Assembly: GCA_021324775.1 (NCBI GenBank) | Contig: JAJPIM010000043.1 | Span: 80,873 to 144,872, forward strand | Origin: Gemmatimonadota bacterium | GTDB taxonomy: Bacteria > Gemmatimonadota > Gemmatimonadetes > Gemmatimonadales > Gemmatimonadaceae | DNA length: 64,000 nt | Direction: 5' to 3' | Shown: in pieces, positions 41,910 through 52,555 of the stretch | Position numbering within the stretch: the stretch's first letter is position 1 | Layout of the letters: every line of letters starts with the position of its first letter | Notes under the pieces: generated by a model | The model's database searches: none | Seen by the model: the letters and a program-made list of their open reading frames with translations, nothing else | What the model was told of the DNA's origin: nothing | Translations under genes and position numbers: made by a program

Positions 41910-44788
41910 CGGATTCCGCCGTACGCGCGAAGCTTGTACTTGAAGGGAGCGCTGATCGAATAGCCCGTGCCCGCCATCAACCAGACGGATGGCAGGTCGA
42001 TGAATGGTACCCGCCGAAATATGTGCTGGATCTCCGCGCCATAGACGTCATGATCGGCGTCGCTCGCCGTGAGAGCCGACAGCCGCTCGTAGTACAGTGC
42101 GACGGGACCTACGTCTCCTTCGACGCGTTGATCGAGGAGTTGATTGCCGCCGGCGACGCCGAGCGGCAGGGCCGGGACCGCGACGCGCTGCGTCAGCAGC
42201 GCCGTGTCGGTGAGGGGTGCCGGCGTCCCTCCGGCGACCATGTGCTCGAAGAGCGGGGCGTCGTGGTTCACGAGACCGTACATCGCGCGATAGCGGAGCA
42301 GCCAGCCGCCGATACCGGCAGCGAGTGCCCCGTGGACGAGGAGGCGCTGCCAGGACGTGCCGTCGGTGGTCCCAATCGTGCCCGTCCCGCCGGCCGACCC
42401 GAACAGCAGCACGTCGCCACGGGACAGGTTCGCGGAACCCGTGTACGCCGCAAAGGCAAGAGAGCGGGCGTGGCCGGGCCCGTCATCGAGTGTCATGCGG
42501 GCTGTCGAGATGCCGAGGCGGGCCTCGCTGGTGAGCGGAGTACCGTCGGCCACGTACGACGCGGCCAGCAACGCTCCTCGGTAGGTGGCGTCGAGGGAGT
42601 CGGACACGAACCGGCCCGCAGTCTGGCGCGAAGGGAATTGCGAGATCGCAAATGCCGAGAGGTCGATCGCGACTGGCAGGCCACGCCACGTCGCCGCGGC
42701 AGCGCCTCCGCGCCACGTCCCGGGATCGCCGATCGATCCCTGGATGCTCCAGGCGAGGCGTCCGACGGGATCGCTGCTCCCGAACCAGAGCGTGAAATAG
42801 CGACCGTCCGGGGATACTGATCCGCCGGGAAGATACCGGTATTCATGCGGCCCGAGGCCGTATGCGGACGCGGGACCTACAGTGGCCGGCGGCAGGGAAT
42901 CCGCCGGGGGCGCGGGCGGCACGGCCGCCGGGGCGAGCGACGAAGAGAGCATCGGCGTCGCGACCGGCCGCGCATCGGCGGCGTCGATCCGGTGCAGGTC
43001 TCGTCCGCGGGCGGACAAGCTGAGGAAAAAGACGTGGGAGTCCGCTGGCGATGCGTCCGGCGCGACGGCGCCGCCACTAGTCGCGGCGAGCGGGTGTATC
43101 GCGCCGCTGGCCAGCTCGATGACCTCGAGATGCTGCACGCCGCCCAGCTCCGAGACGGCTACGACGGATTCGCCGCCCGCCATGTAGGACGCCGCATACC
43201 GGCTCGCACCGTCCTGGGGACCGACGGCATGCAGATCGGCCGCACCGCTGTCGCGTATCGCGAATGTCTCGAGATGCCAATGATCGCTGTCGTGCACCGT
43301 CACGATCGCCGTGCGCCCGTCGGGCGCAAACCGCGGCCGGTAATACTCGCGTGTGGGCGAACCGGCGAGCAGAACGGAAACTGTGCCGTGACGGAGGTTC
43401 ACACTGACGACGTCGCAAATGCCGCCCAGGCATCGGACACCGATAGCGGTTCGGCCGTCGGGTGCGGGGTCCGCGCCGCGGACGGCCGCGCCGTGCGTGA
43501 TCCGGCGGATCTGCTGCGTGCGGAGGTTCCATTCGTAGAGATCCGGCCGCAATGCGCCGTCGCGCAGCGGCTCGTCGTGCGTGACCAACAGGCGCTCGCC
43601 ATCGGCGAAGAACCGCGGAAGGTCGTACCCGACTCCGCGCGCGGCATCGAGAACGGCGACGGGCCGGCGGGGGGGTGGATACGGCTGGACGGCGGCTACG
43701 TCATCCGGGTCGCGGGCGAGCATAGCAGCGATTGCGGCTGCGGCGGCCGAGTCGGGCGGCGCAGGCGCCGTCGCCCAGACGACGATACGGGATGGGTGTC
43801 CCGGTATTCTCACCGGGACGGCGATCGAGGCACCGTCGCGCGAGACGGCCGGGTCGCCCGTGTACCACGTGAGATGCTGAAAGGTTTCGCCCGAGTCGAG
43901 ACCGGCGGCCGCGATGTCGTCTGCTGCTCGTAGCGCTTTGCCTGTGAGCTCGGCCGTGAACCGGCCGTAGAGCGCGACCGGCGTGTCGCCGAATACCCCG
44001 GCGAATGCCGCCGCGAAGTCTCTGTCCTGCCGCGCCGTCATGCGCCGCCAGAGCCGGGGCAGGCTCTCGTCGCCGGCTCGCGCCACGAGCCACTCGAGAA
44101 ATGCGGATCCCGCGAGGTATGCCATGGAGCCGCCCAGATATCGCGGGCTTCCATTCAGCTCCGAGTACGCCGGCAAGCGGCCTTCGAGCGCAAACTGTCG
44201 CAGCACACCGGCCCGGGCCACGCTGTTTGGCCGCCCGCTGCCCGTGAGCCGTCCCTCGACGTAGGTGGCGTACCCCTCAATCACCCAGCGCGGTGAATTG
44301 CGGACGATCGGGCTGATGTCGACGGGCAGCAGTCGCCAGAGCACGCGCTGGAGGGGGTTTCGCGACGGCCGCGTGAGGTGCGCGATATGCGCGAACTCGT
44401 GAACCGTGAGCAATTCGGCCCAGTCGCTGGCGTGGCCGATGTCTTCGCTCGGCTCGGGAGGAGTCGGCCACAGCACGATCGTCGGCGCGTCGAGGATGGG
44501 CAGGGAAGCGCCGTTCGAGACATTGTACGGATCGTCGATGACGACTGTGACCTTGCGCGCGGGGCCGCTGCCGACGAGGGCGACCACTGCATCGTGCACT
44601 CCCTCCAGACGTCCCGCCGCATCGATGGCCCAGGGGCGCATGATGCGCGGGAAATGGACGTCGAAATGCGCGGTGTGGATCGTCTCCCACTGCAGTTCCG
44701 GCCGTGTGTACACCTGGGCACGAACCGGCACGCCCGCGACTCCGAGGCTGGCACACAAGCAGCGCAGGGCGTTGCGGCCGAGTCGCAT
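41897..44788 (-). CDS. large secreted/outer-membrane protein: peptidase-like head, TolB-like propeller, possible beta-barrel tail
   Basis: 963 residues. Signal peptide, then a domain with [25 protein letters not shown] (HExxH-like zinc motif, about residue 128) and [16 protein letters not shown] (the downstream Glu ligand). This is like the peptidase MA or gluzincin families. The middle part (about 280-640) has TolB/WD40-like blades ([45 protein letters not shown]). The last 300 residues are beta-rich with alternating strands and end in [12 protein letters not shown], resembling a surface-antigen or outer-membrane barrel. The domain order is seen in bacteroidete- and gemmatimonad-type secreted proteins of unknown function. 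It may be a peptidase anchored in the outer membrane (inference). Confidence 0.8.
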   Translation of the reverse strand: MRLGRNALRCLCASLGVAGVPVRAQVYTRPELQWETIHTAHFDVHFPRIMRPWAIDAAGRLEGVHDAVVALVGSGPARKVTVVIDDPYNVSNGASLPILDAPTIVLWPTPPEPSEDIGHASDWAELLTVHEFAHIAHLTRPSRNPLQRVLWRLLPVDISPIVRNSPRWVIEGYATYVEGRLTGSGRPNSVARAGVLRQFALEGRLPAYSELNGSPRYLGGSMAYLAGSAFLEWLVARAGDESLPRLWRRMTARQDRDFAAAFAGVFGDTPVALYGRFTAELTGKALRAADDIAAAGLDSGETFQHLTWYTGDPAVSRDGASIAVPVRIPGHPSRIVVWATAPAPPDSAAAAAIAAMLARDPDDVAAVQPYPPPRRPVAVLDAARGVGYDLPRFFADGERLLVTHDEPLRDGALRPDLYEWNLRTQQIRRITHGAAVRGADPAPDGRTAIGVRCLGGICDVVSVNLRHGTVSVLLAGSPTREYYRPRFAPDGRTAIVTVHDSDHWHLETFAIRDSGAADLHAVGPQDGASRYAASYMAGGESVVAVSELGGVQHLEVIELASGAIHPLAATSGGAVAPDASPADSHVFFLSLSARGRDLHRIDAADARPVATPMLSSSLAPAAVPPAPPADSLPPATVGPASAYGLGPHEYRYLPGGSVSPDGRYFTLWFGSSDPVGRLAWSIQGSIGDPGTWRGGAAAATWRGLPVAIDLSAFAISQFPSRQTAGRFVSDSLDATYRGALLAASYVADGTPLTSEARLGISTARMTLDDGPGHARSLAFAAYTGSANLSRGDVLLFGSAGGTGTIGTTDGTSWQRLLVHGALAAGIGGWLLRYRAMYGLVNHDAPLFEHMVAGGTPAPLTDTALLTQRVAVPALPLGVAGGNQLLDQRVEGDVGPVALYYERLSALTASDADHDVYGAEIQHIFRRVPFIDLPSVWLMAGTGYSISAPFKYKLRAYGGIRYTP

Positions 44789-44882
44789 CCCGGAAAGTAA
44801 CGATCGTTCGTGAGGGAGAGTCGTTCAGCCCAACCCGGCGTAACCCGCTCTGGCCCCGGCGTCCCCCAGCGTCACACCGGGA

Positions 44883-45914
44883 TCAAGTCGCCGGCTGAGG
44901 AGTGACTGGGCCAGGAGCGCCCGGCGCGCCGAGGTACCCCATGGCGTTCAGGCGTGCGATCCTGAGGCGCATCGGCGGGTGCGTTCCAAGCAAATCGGCC
45001 CACCAACCCTCGCGCGTGGACGCATCCTGTCCGAGCGGGTCGGCGATGCACAGGTGCGCGGCGCCGCCCGTGATCGCACTCTTGGGCGCGTCCGGCTGTT
45101 CGATCTTGTGTAGCGCCGAGGCCAGCGCGGCAGGGTTGCGCGTGAATTGGGCGGACATCGCATCGGCCAGGTATTCACGCTTGCGGCTCACGGCCATCGC
45201 CATCAACTGCGTGAGGATCGGCGCGAGGATCCAGCTCACGAACCAGACGATGAAGATCACGATGTAGACAGGCCCCATGTTCTTGGATCGCGACCCGCCA
45301 CCCGAGCCCTGGAACATGATGCGCCGGAGACCGTGCGAGAGGATCGCGACCACACCCACGAGCGCCGCCAGCAGAGTCATGAGGCGCACGTCGAGGTTCT
45401 TGATGTGGCCCATCTCGTGGCCGATCACGGCTTGCAGTTCATCGCGGTTACAGAGTGACAACAGCGTCGTGGTGACCGCGATGGACGCGGACGCCGGATC
45501 GCGGCCGGTTGAAAAGGCGTTGGGATCGGGGTCGTCGATGATGTACAGACGCGGGCGGGGAATACCCGCGGCGATGGCCATCTCGTCCACGACGTCCACC
45601 AGCTGCTGTTCGGCAGGCGTCGACGGCGCCGTGATCTCTCGCGCACCCGTGGACCACAGCACGGCGTTGGAGCCGGACATCCATCCCCAACGCGCCAGCA
45701 CGACGCCCAGGCCGAAGAGCAGGATGCCAAACCACGGAAAAACGTGGTGATAGTGATCGGGAGGCGCATCGGCCGTCATGCCGTACATGAGAAGATCAGC
45801 GCCGAGGCCGAGCCAGGCGAAGAAAATCAGGAATGCCGCGATCAGCCAGCGCGAGCGTCGGCGGTTCGCGAGCTGTTGCGCAAACAGGTTCGGAGTTTCG
45901 TCCATTGGAAGCAT
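44883..45914 (-). CDS. htpX: HtpX-like membrane metalloprotease (M48)
   Basis: 343 residues. Four hydrophobic helices. Zinc site VIGHEMGHIKNLD (about residue 172) with third ligand in SRKREYLADAMSA. Degrades damaged or misassembled membrane proteins from the cytoplasmic side. The neighbour upstream (45959) is LemA; lemA-htpX is a common pair. The start at 45914 has a second in-frame Met three codons later. Confidence 0.95.
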   Translation of the reverse strand: MLPMDETPNLFAQQLANRRRSRWLIAAFLIFFAWLGLGADLLMYGMTADAPPDHYHHVFPWFGILLFGLGVVLARWGWMSGSNAVLWSTGAREITAPSTPAEQQLVDVVDEMAIAAGIPRPRLYIIDDPDPNAFSTGRDPASASIAVTTTLLSLCNRDELQAVIGHEMGHIKNLDVRLMTLLAALVGVVAILSHGLRRIMFQGSGGGSRSKNMGPVYIVIFIVWFVSWILAPILTQLMAMAVSRKREYLADAMSAQFTRNPAALASALHKIEQPDAPKSAITGGAAHLCIADPLGQDASTREGWWADLLGTHPPMRLRIARLNAMGYLGAPGAPGPVTPQPAT

Positions 45915-45958
45915 CCCGCGAGCCCTGGTGTGCCCGCAGGCGGCGGCCTACCGGCCGC

Positions 45959-46600
45959 TCAGGACCGGGCCGGCGGCGTGACGGGCGGCGCTGGCGGGGG
46001 CGGCACTGCTACGCGAGGCGCCATCGAGAGGTCGACGGCCACGTTCTCGCGCTCGGCAGTGTCGCTGATTTCCCAGAGTTCGGCGGGTGCGGCTCCCGCA
46101 ATGCCTGCGACGAGCATTGTGGGAAATTGCCGCTGGCTGGTGTTGTACGCCGTCGCCGTGTCGTTGTAGAGCTGCCGCGCGAACGCGATCTTGTTCTCGG
46201 TGGTCGTCAACTCTTCCTGGAGTTGCGCGACGTTGCCCGTCGCTTTGAGGTCGGGATACGCCTCGACCACGGCGAACAGCCGCCCGAGTGCGCCGCTCAG
46301 TTGCGACTCCGCCGCCGCGGTGGCCGCGACACCCGGGCCGGCGGGCCCAGCTCCTGATTGAACCGCGATCGCCTTGTTGCGGGCGCTGACGACGGCATCG
46401 AGCGTATCGCGCTCGAAGTTCATCGCGCCTTTTACCGTGTTGACGAGATTGGGGATCAGGTCGTGGCGCCGCTTGAGCTGGACGTCGATCTGCTTCCAGG
46501 CATTCGCCACCTGATTCTTGAGCCCGATCAGCCCATTGTACGCACTGACCAGCCAGGCCATCACAACCACCACGATGACTACAAGCACGATCAGCGGCAT
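45959..46600 (-). CDS. lemA: LemA family protein
   Basis: 213 residues. N-terminal transmembrane anchor (LIVLVVIVVVVMAWLV), then the LemA helical domain with NGLIGLKNQVANAWKQIDVQ, RHDLIPNLVNTVKG, and YNDTATAYNTSQRQFPTMLV near residue 145. The C-terminal tail is Pro-rich. Function is not settled; it is linked to envelope stress and membrane remodelling in several bacteria. Directly before htpX. Confidence 0.95.
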   Translation of the reverse strand: MPLIVLVVIVVVVMAWLVSAYNGLIGLKNQVANAWKQIDVQLKRRHDLIPNLVNTVKGAMNFERDTLDAVVSARNKAIAVQSGAGPAGPGVAATAAAESQLSGALGRLFAVVEAYPDLKATGNVAQLQEELTTTENKIAFARQLYNDTATAYNTSQRQFPTMLVAGIAGAAPAELWEISDTAERENVAVDLSMAPRVAVPPPPAPPVTPPARS

Positions 46601-46619
46601 TGGTTACGCCCCAGTCGGT

Positions 46620-46874
46620 TTAGGGGGACTTGCTCGATGCAGCCGGATCCTCGGTCGCTGGCGGCGCTCCCATTCCGAGCCTGTCGAGCAACCAGGTCGC
46701 CGGGATGATGAAGAAGGGCGTCAGGAATGCGCCCAGCAGTGTGTTCACCCAGATCAGCGCGATGTAGAACGCGCCGAGTCCGACTGAAAACCATACGATG
46801 GCCAACGGTCCTTGCGACTCCACGGGCACCTCGAGCTGGCAGAATCCTCTCGTTCGCACGGCACGCGCACCCAT
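46620..46874 (-). CDS. small membrane protein, unknown
   Basis: 84 residues at most. Two hydrophobic helices in LAIVWFSVGLGAFYIALIWV and LLGAFLTPFFIIPATWLLD; polar tail. Lies 19 nt upstream of lemA on the same strand, so it may be the first gene of a lemA-htpX operon. The first dozen residues look poor and the true start may be later. Not recognised; no conserved catalytic motif. Confidence 0.5.
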   Translation of the reverse strand: MGARAVRTRGFCQLEVPVESQGPLAIVWFSVGLGAFYIALIWVNTLLGAFLTPFFIIPATWLLDRLGMGAPPATEDPAASSKSP

Positions 46875-46914
46875 GGCGCAGGTCGCGCGACCCTATAGAC
46901 TGTGGCATAAGGAT

Positions 46915-47964
46915 ATGCGTCATAGCAGCGGGACACCAGCGGAGCGGGCGCGGAGATCCAGGCCGGCCGAGACCGGCGCGGCCGGACGAATCGAGGCCTC
47001 GGATGCGGTCGTCGAAGCGCCAGTGGCTCGGGCGCTCGGCGCGGCCGGATCGGTGGTCCTCGCCGTGTCCGGCGGCCGGGACTCGATGGCGCTCCTGCGG
47101 GCCGCGGTGAACGTCGTGCGGGCGCCGCTGGCCGCCGTGGCGACGTTCGACCACGGCACCGGTGCCGCCGCCACCGCGGCGGTGGAACTCGTGTCGGCCG
47201 TGTGCCGGGCCTACGACGTGCCGTGCGTGACGGCTCGGGCGCCGGCAGGCACACCCCCGACCGAAGCGGCCTGGCGGCTCGCCCGCTGGCGATTCCTCCG
47301 CGCGGCGGCCGCACGCCGCGGGGCGCGGGTGGTGACGGCCCACACGCGCGACGACCAGCTCGAAACGCTGATCATCCGGATCCTGCGCCACGCTGGCGCG
47401 CGCGGTCTGGCCGGACTCGACGCCGACGGCGGGGTGGTCCGCCCATGGCTCGCGGTCCATCGCGCTGCGGTAGCGGACTACGCGGCGCGGCATGGGGTGG
47501 CCTACGTGGATGATCCATCGAACGAGTCGCGTGCGTTCCTGCGGAATCGGGTGCGTCTCGATCTGCTCCCCGCGCTTCTTCGCGCACGGCCGGCGCTCGC
47601 TGCCGAGCTGCTGCAGGTAGGCCAGTGCGCCGCGAAGTGGCGGCGCGAAGTCGAGCACCACGTCGCCGCTGCGCACCGTGCACGGGTCGAGGCGGATGGG
47701 CTATCGATTGCGGCGTCGGAGCTGGCCCACTACGACGAGGCCGCGCTGGCGATCATCTGGCCGGTCCTTGCGGCCCGCATGGGACTGGCGCTGGATCGCC
47801 GGGGCATGGCGCGCCTGGCTGAGTTTACCCTTCGAGGCAGGCCCGGGGGCGAGATTCAATTGTCAGGCGGGGTCGCCGTGCAGCGGTCGACGTTCAGTTT
47901 CGTTCTCCGGCGGCGAGGCGAGGCCCGCAGACCTGGGCGGGCGCAACCTCCGATATCGCGGTGA
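46915..47964 (+). CDS. tilS: tRNA(Ile)-lysidine synthetase
   Basis: 349 residues from ATG 46915; the ORF track start (46798) would overlap the small divergent gene. PP-loop SGGRDSMALLRAA near residue 55, then AVATFDHGTG, TAHTRDDQLETLIIRILRH and PSNESRAFLRNRVR as in TilS. It modifies the wobble C34 of the CAU-anticodon isoleucine tRNA with lysine using ATP, changing its codon and aminoacylation identity. The C-terminal substrate-binding domain is short. It starts the classic tilS-hpt-ftsH cluster. GTGA overlap with hpt. Confidence 0.92.
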   Translation: MRHSSGTPAERARRSRPAETGAAGRIEASDAVVEAPVARALGAAGSVVLAVSGGRDSMALLRAAVNVVRAPLAAVATFDHGTGAAATAAVELVSAVCRAYDVPCVTARAPAGTPPTEAAWRLARWRFLRAAAARRGARVVTAHTRDDQLETLIIRILRHAGARGLAGLDADGGVVRPWLAVHRAAVADYAARHGVAYVDDPSNESRAFLRNRVRLDLLPALLRARPALAAELLQVGQCAAKWRREVEHHVAAAHRARVEADGLSIAASELAHYDEAALAIIWPVLAARMGLALDRRGMARLAEFTLRGRPGGEIQLSGGVAVQRSTFSFVLRRRGEARRPGRAQPPISR

Positions 47965-48530
47965 CGCGCGGCGAGCGAGATGGCCCGCGAGTGGTCGCGG
48001 ATCCGCGGCTTGGCGGGCGAGTGCTGCGCAGGGTCGTATTCAACGAGCACACCATCGCGAAGCGAGTGGGTGAACTCGGAGCCGAGATCACGGATTCATA
48101 TCGCGATGGAGATCTGCTGGTGCTCGGGTTGCTCAAAGGGAGTGTCATTTTCTTCAGCGATGTCGTCCGGACGATCGAGCGTCCGCTGCAGATCGATTTC
48201 CTGATCGCGTCGAGTTACGGGTCGGGAACTGAATCCAGCGGGGTGGTGCGGCTCGTATATGATCCTGACACCAAGCTCGAGGATCGGCACGTCCTGGTCG
48301 TGGAGGACATCGTGGACTCGGGCCGAACGTTGGCACGGCTCCTCGGAGTGTTGCGGCAGGGGCGGCCGCGGTCGCTGGCGGTATGCGCGTTGCTTCACAA
48401 GCGTCTGCCGACCGCGTTGCAGGAGCCGGTGCGATTCGTCGGATTTGACGCGCCACACGAGTTTCTGGTCGGGTACGGATTGGATCATGCGGAGGATTTT
48501 CGGCATCTCCCATATATCGGGGCGATCTGA
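47961..48530 (+). CDS. hpt: hypoxanthine phosphoribosyltransferase
   Basis: 189 residues. PRPP-binding motif VLVVEDIVDSGRTLARLL (about residues 111-128), with DLLVLGLLKGSVIFFSDV and the C-terminal VGYGLDHAEDFRHLPYIG. Salvages hypoxanthine and guanine with PRPP. Starts at GTG 47961 overlapping the tilS stop. Confidence 0.95.
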   Translation: MTRGERDGPRVVADPRLGGRVLRRVVFNEHTIAKRVGELGAEITDSYRDGDLLVLGLLKGSVIFFSDVVRTIERPLQIDFLIASSYGSGTESSGVVRLVYDPDTKLEDRHVLVVEDIVDSGRTLARLLGVLRQGRPRSLAVCALLHKRLPTALQEPVRFVGFDAPHEFLVGYGLDHAEDFRHLPYIGAI

Positions 48531-48762
48531 GGTGCCGGGAGATGATAGGGTAGGCGCGAGGATCGAACCGAGTAGCGAGCCCGAGAAGATCGCGGGCGGC
48601 CCGGTCGTGACTGCCTCAGGGGCCGCGCGTCGGGGGTAACAGTCGGTACATTACAGGGGGGCGGCGGGATGTCGCTGTCCGCCGGGCAGGAAGGCCAAGG
48701 GGTCGTCCCGCCAGCGTGTCACGTGATGGGCCGGTGGGTTAGCCGGTTCCGCAGGGGTCGCC

Positions 48763-50754
48763 ATGCCAGTTCTGCCAACGCAGTCGGGAAACAACAATAA
48801 GAAAGGGAACTGGAGCCGGAACTCCAAAACGTGGGCGTTCTGGCTGCTGCTCCTCATGGTGCCGGTCGTCTTTTTCGAGATTGCCAATACCCGCTCGGAT
48901 CAGCCTGCCCAGATCATCTATTCGCAGTATGACCAGCAGTTGGCGCAGGACAATGTCAAGCGAGTTACGATCCAGTCCGGGCGCCAGGTCACGGGCGACT
49001 TCAAGCAGAAGGTCGTGCTCGGCGGCAAGGACGTCCAGAAGTTCACGGTCAAGCTGCCGCTCGAGAATTCGGATGAGGAGATCGATCGTCTGCGGGCCCA
49101 CAACGTCGAGATCGAGGCAAAGGAGCCCGGCCAGACGCTGACCACGGTTGTGCAGATCCTTCCGTATCTGGTGCTGGTAGCGCTCTGGATCTTCTTCATT
49201 CGCCAGATGCAGGCTGGTGGCAACAAGGCATTCTCGTTCGGAAAATCCAAAGCCAAGCTCCTGACGGGCGACACGCCCAAGGTGACGTTCGCCGACGTCG
49301 CCGGTGCGGATGAGGCGAAGGTCGAGCTTCAGGAGATCATCGAGTTTCTGAAGGACCCGCAGAAGTTCACGAAGCTGGGCGGCCGGCTTCCCAAGGGCGC
49401 TCTGCTGGTCGGGCCGCCGGGTACCGGCAAGACACTCCTGGCGCGGGCGGTAGCCGGCGAGGCCGGGCGTCCCTTCTTCTCGATGTCCGGGTCGGATTTC
49501 GTTGAGATGTTCGTCGGCGTCGGCGCGAGTCGCGTCCGCGACCTGTTCGAACAGGGCAAGGCGCATGCTCCGTGCATCATCTTCATCGACGAAATCGACG
49601 CGGTCGGGCGCCACCGTGGCGCCGGTCTGGGTGGCGGGCACGATGAGCGCGAGCAGACGCTGAATCAGTTGCTGGTCGAGATGGACGGCTTCGAGTCGAA
49701 CGAGGGCGTGATCCTCATCGCCGCGACCAACCGGCCCGACGTGCTCGACCCAGCCCTCCTGCGTCCTGGCCGGTTCGACCGCCAGATCGTCGTGGATGCG
49801 CCGGATCTCCGCGGCCGTGAGGGCATCCTGCGAGTGCACCTGCGGAACAAGCCGGTCGCCGAGGACGTCAACATCACCACACTTGCGCGCGGCACTCCGG
49901 GCATGGCAGGCGCCGACCTGGCCAATCTGGTGAACGAAGGTGCGCTGCTCGCGGCGCGCCGGGGCCACGACAAGGTCTACATGAACGACCTCGAGGAAGC
50001 CAAGGACAAGGTGATGCTTGGCGCCGAGCGGAAGTCGATGGTGATGAAGGACGAAGAGAAGCGCCTGACCGCATATCACGAAGCCGGTCACGCGGTCTGC
50101 GCGATCAAGGTCACGGGAAACGATCCGCTGCACAAGGTGACCATCGTGCCTCGCGGACGCGCGTTGGGACTCGCATTCACGCTACCCGAAGACGACCGGG
50201 TATCGGTTACGCGCCAGCAGATCGAGGCGAGGCTTGCGATGGCGTACGGCGGCCGGGTGTCGGAGGAGCTCATTTTCGGGCGTGACCGCGTGACGACGGG
50301 CGCGGCGAGCGACATCCAGCAGGCGACCGGGATTGCCCGGCGATACGTGTCGCAGTGGGGACTCTCCGACGCCATCGGGCCGGTGCTGGTCGGCGACAAT
50401 GAGCAGGAAGTTTTTCTGGGGCGCGAACTGCAGCATCGCCGCGAGGTATCGGAGCGGACCGCGCAACTGGTAGATACCGAAGTCGCTCGCGTGATCTCCG
50501 AGGCCTACTCGAGGGCGAAGACCACCCTCACGGAGAACCTCGAGCTGCTGCACGCCGTCGCCGCCGCGCTGCTGGAGCGCGAGACGCTGACGCGCGAGGA
50601 CATCGCGGTCCTCATGCGGGGCGAAAAGCTCCCGCCGCGGCCTCCGGCGCCGCCGGTGAACAACCCGGCGCTCGCGCCGCCGTCCCCGATCCCGGTGGCG
50701 GAGCCCCGCCGCTCGCCGCCCATTCTCGGTGGCCCGGAAGTCGCACCCGCGTGA
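48763..50754 (+). CDS. ftsH: ATP-dependent zinc metalloprotease FtsH
   Basis: 663 residues. TM helix [15 protein letters not shown], periplasmic domain, second TM ([13 protein letters not shown]), AAA ATPase with Walker A GPPGTGKT at residue 217 and Walker [16 protein letters not shown], and M41 protease with HEAGH at residue 439. Degrades membrane and regulatory proteins and provides membrane quality control. The Pro-rich tail ([17 protein letters not shown]) is longer than in E. coli. The 232-bp gap after hpt may hold its promoter; I could not identify one clearly. Confidence 0.98.
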   Translation: MPVLPTQSGNNNKKGNWSRNSKTWAFWLLLLMVPVVFFEIANTRSDQPAQIIYSQYDQQLAQDNVKRVTIQSGRQVTGDFKQKVVLGGKDVQKFTVKLPLENSDEEIDRLRAHNVEIEAKEPGQTLTTVVQILPYLVLVALWIFFIRQMQAGGNKAFSFGKSKAKLLTGDTPKVTFADVAGADEAKVELQEIIEFLKDPQKFTKLGGRLPKGALLVGPPGTGKTLLARAVAGEAGRPFFSMSGSDFVEMFVGVGASRVRDLFEQGKAHAPCIIFIDEIDAVGRHRGAGLGGGHDEREQTLNQLLVEMDGFESNEGVILIAATNRPDVLDPALLRPGRFDRQIVVDAPDLRGREGILRVHLRNKPVAEDVNITTLARGTPGMAGADLANLVNEGALLAARRGHDKVYMNDLEEAKDKVMLGAERKSMVMKDEEKRLTAYHEAGHAVCAIKVTGNDPLHKVTIVPRGRALGLAFTLPEDDRVSVTRQQIEARLAMAYGGRVSEELIFGRDRVTTGAASDIQQATGIARRYVSQWGLSDAIGPVLVGDNEQEVFLGRELQHRREVSERTAQLVDTEVARVISEAYSRAKTTLTENLELLHAVAAALLERETLTREDIAVLMRGEKLPPRPPAPPVNNPALAPPSPIPVAEPRRSPPILGGPEVAPA

Positions 50755-50786
50755 CCGCGAGCTGATGCCGCGGTGAGCGACCCTTC

Positions 50787-51692
50787 ATGAGCTGGCGGGT
50801 GCGCGGCGCCGTGGTGCCGCTCTCTCGCCCGGTCGTCCTAGGAATCGTCAACGTTACCCCCGACAGCTTCAGCGACGGGGGTAGCTTTTTTTCGGCAGAG
50901 GACGCGGTTGCGCATGCGATGCGCCTGGTCGCCGAAGGTGCGGACATGCTCGATGTGGGGGGAGAATCCACCCGGCCGCAGGGTGCGACCCCCGTCGGGG
51001 TCGAGGAAGAGCTCCGGCGAGTCCTCCCGGTCGTCGGGGCCCTCCGCACCGCATGTCCAGGGATTCCGATCTCCGTCGACACCGTGAAGTCAGCGGTGGC
51101 TGCGGCGGCGCTCGAGGCAGGGGCGTCCGTGATCAACGATGTGTCGGGTCTGCGGATCGATCCTGCGATTGCACGGGTCTGTGCCGAGGCGGGTGCCGGC
51201 CTGGTGGTGATGCACTCTCGCGGCGGCGTTGGCGACATGAGCACCTACCAGCACGCCACCTACGGGCCTGATGTCGTGGGCGAGGTGGTCGCCGAGCTGT
51301 CGGGCCGGGTGGATGTCGCGCTCGGGGCGGGGGTGCACCCGGATGCCATCGCCGTCGATCCGGGGATCGGGTTCTCCAAGCGAAGCATCCATTCACTTGC
51401 GGTGCTGTCGGCCCTCGCGCGAGTGGTGGCATTGGGGTATCCGGTGATGGTGGGCGTATCGCGAAAGCGGTTTATCGGAGAGATTACCGGCGTGAAAAAA
51501 CCCGCAGGCCGGACCTATGGCTCGATCGGCGCCGCGGTGGCCGCGCTGGCGCGTGGTGCGCGGCTCTTCCGGGTCCATGATGTGCGCGGCGCGCGTGAGG
51601 CACTCGATGCGGCGTGGGCGATCCTCGGCCCCGATGCGGCCGGCATGCCGGCCGAGCCATCCGCCGGTGGCGCGCCGGCGCGTCCGGACTAA
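50787..51692 (+). CDS. folP: dihydropteroate synthase
   Basis: 301 residues. LGIVNVTPDSFSDGGSFF near residue 20 (pterin site), DVGGESTRPQGA, ISVDTVKSAVA, INDVSGL, DPGIGFSKRS and GVSRKRFIGEI in order. Joins pABA and 6-hydroxymethyl-dihydropterin pyrophosphate in folate synthesis. The tail of about 20 residues is Pro/Ala rich. Confidence 0.97.
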   Translation: MSWRVRGAVVPLSRPVVLGIVNVTPDSFSDGGSFFSAEDAVAHAMRLVAEGADMLDVGGESTRPQGATPVGVEEELRRVLPVVGALRTACPGIPISVDTVKSAVAAAALEAGASVINDVSGLRIDPAIARVCAEAGAGLVVMHSRGGVGDMSTYQHATYGPDVVGEVVAELSGRVDVALGAGVHPDAIAVDPGIGFSKRSIHSLAVLSALARVVALGYPVMVGVSRKRFIGEITGVKKPAGRTYGSIGAAVAALARGARLFRVHDVRGAREALDAAWAILGPDAAGMPAEPSAGGAPARPD

Positions 51693-51698
51693 AGCCTC

Positions 51699-52484
51699 AT
51701 GTTCGCGGCGCTGCGGCATGTCTCGTTCGGCGTCCGCGACGCGCTCGAAATCGCGCTCGTCGCGTACATGCTCTACCGGGTGCTCCTGCTGATACACGGC
51801 ACCCGGGCCGTGCAAATGCTGACCGGGATCGTCGTGCTCGTCGTCCTGTACGGTCTCGCGTGGGTGACGCAGCTCACGATGATCACCTACCTGCTCGGAT
51901 TGCTGTTCACGTACGGCGCATTCGCGGGCGTCGTGATCTTCCAGCCCGAGTTGCGGCAAGCGCTCGCTCACCTCGGCCAGTCGCGCGTGACACGGCTCCT
52001 TCGCCGCATGGCGGAGAGTGAAGTGACGGAGGAGGTAGTGGCCGCGCTCGAGCGACTCAGCCAGTCCGGAATCGGGGCCATCATTGCGGTCGAGCGCGAA
52101 ATGGCGCTGGGTGAGTACGTCGCGTCCGGGTCCGCCCTGCAGGCCAAAGTGTCGGCGGATCTGCTGGCGACGATCTTCACGCCCTACTCACCCCTGCACG
52201 ATGGCGCGGTGATCATCCGCGGCGACACGGTGATCGGGGCCGGGTGCATTCTGCCCCTCTCGCAGGCACAGATCACCGACCGCGCCCTCGGGACGCGCCA
52301 CCGGGCGGCGATGGGACTCGCTGAGGAATCGGACGCCATCGTCTTCGTCGTGTCAGAGGAGACCGCCACGATCTCATCCGCCCGCGATGGGCGGCTCACC
52401 CGATCGGTGACCTCGGCCCAGATCCGCGATCTCATGGCCGGACGAGAGGTCCGAGTGACGGGGGAAGCCCCCGCATTCCGGTGA
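51699..52484 (+). CDS. cdaA: CdaA-type diadenylate cyclase
   Basis: 261 residues. Three N-terminal TM helices (ALEIALVAYMLYRVLLLIHG, LTGIVVLVVLYGLAWVT, and others), then the DAC (DisA_N) domain with catalytic DGA (PLHDGAVIIRGD) and RHR (GTRHRAAMGL) motifs. Makes c-di-AMP from two ATP. It directly follows folP, but the usual partner gene for a YbbR/CdaR protein is missing downstream (yggS instead). Confidence 0.96.
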   Translation: MFAALRHVSFGVRDALEIALVAYMLYRVLLLIHGTRAVQMLTGIVVLVVLYGLAWVTQLTMITYLLGLLFTYGAFAGVVIFQPELRQALAHLGQSRVTRLLRRMAESEVTEEVVAALERLSQSGIGAIIAVEREMALGEYVASGSALQAKVSADLLATIFTPYSPLHDGAVIIRGDTVIGAGCILPLSQAQITDRALGTRHRAAMGLAEESDAIVFVVSEETATISSARDGRLTRSVTSAQIRDLMAGREVRVTGEAPAFR

Positions 52485-52555
52485 TTGCCGCGACGGCGGT
52501 GCTCGGCGTCGGGCGACCTTGATTCGCGTCGTAACTCCCGATATTTTCGACTGTT

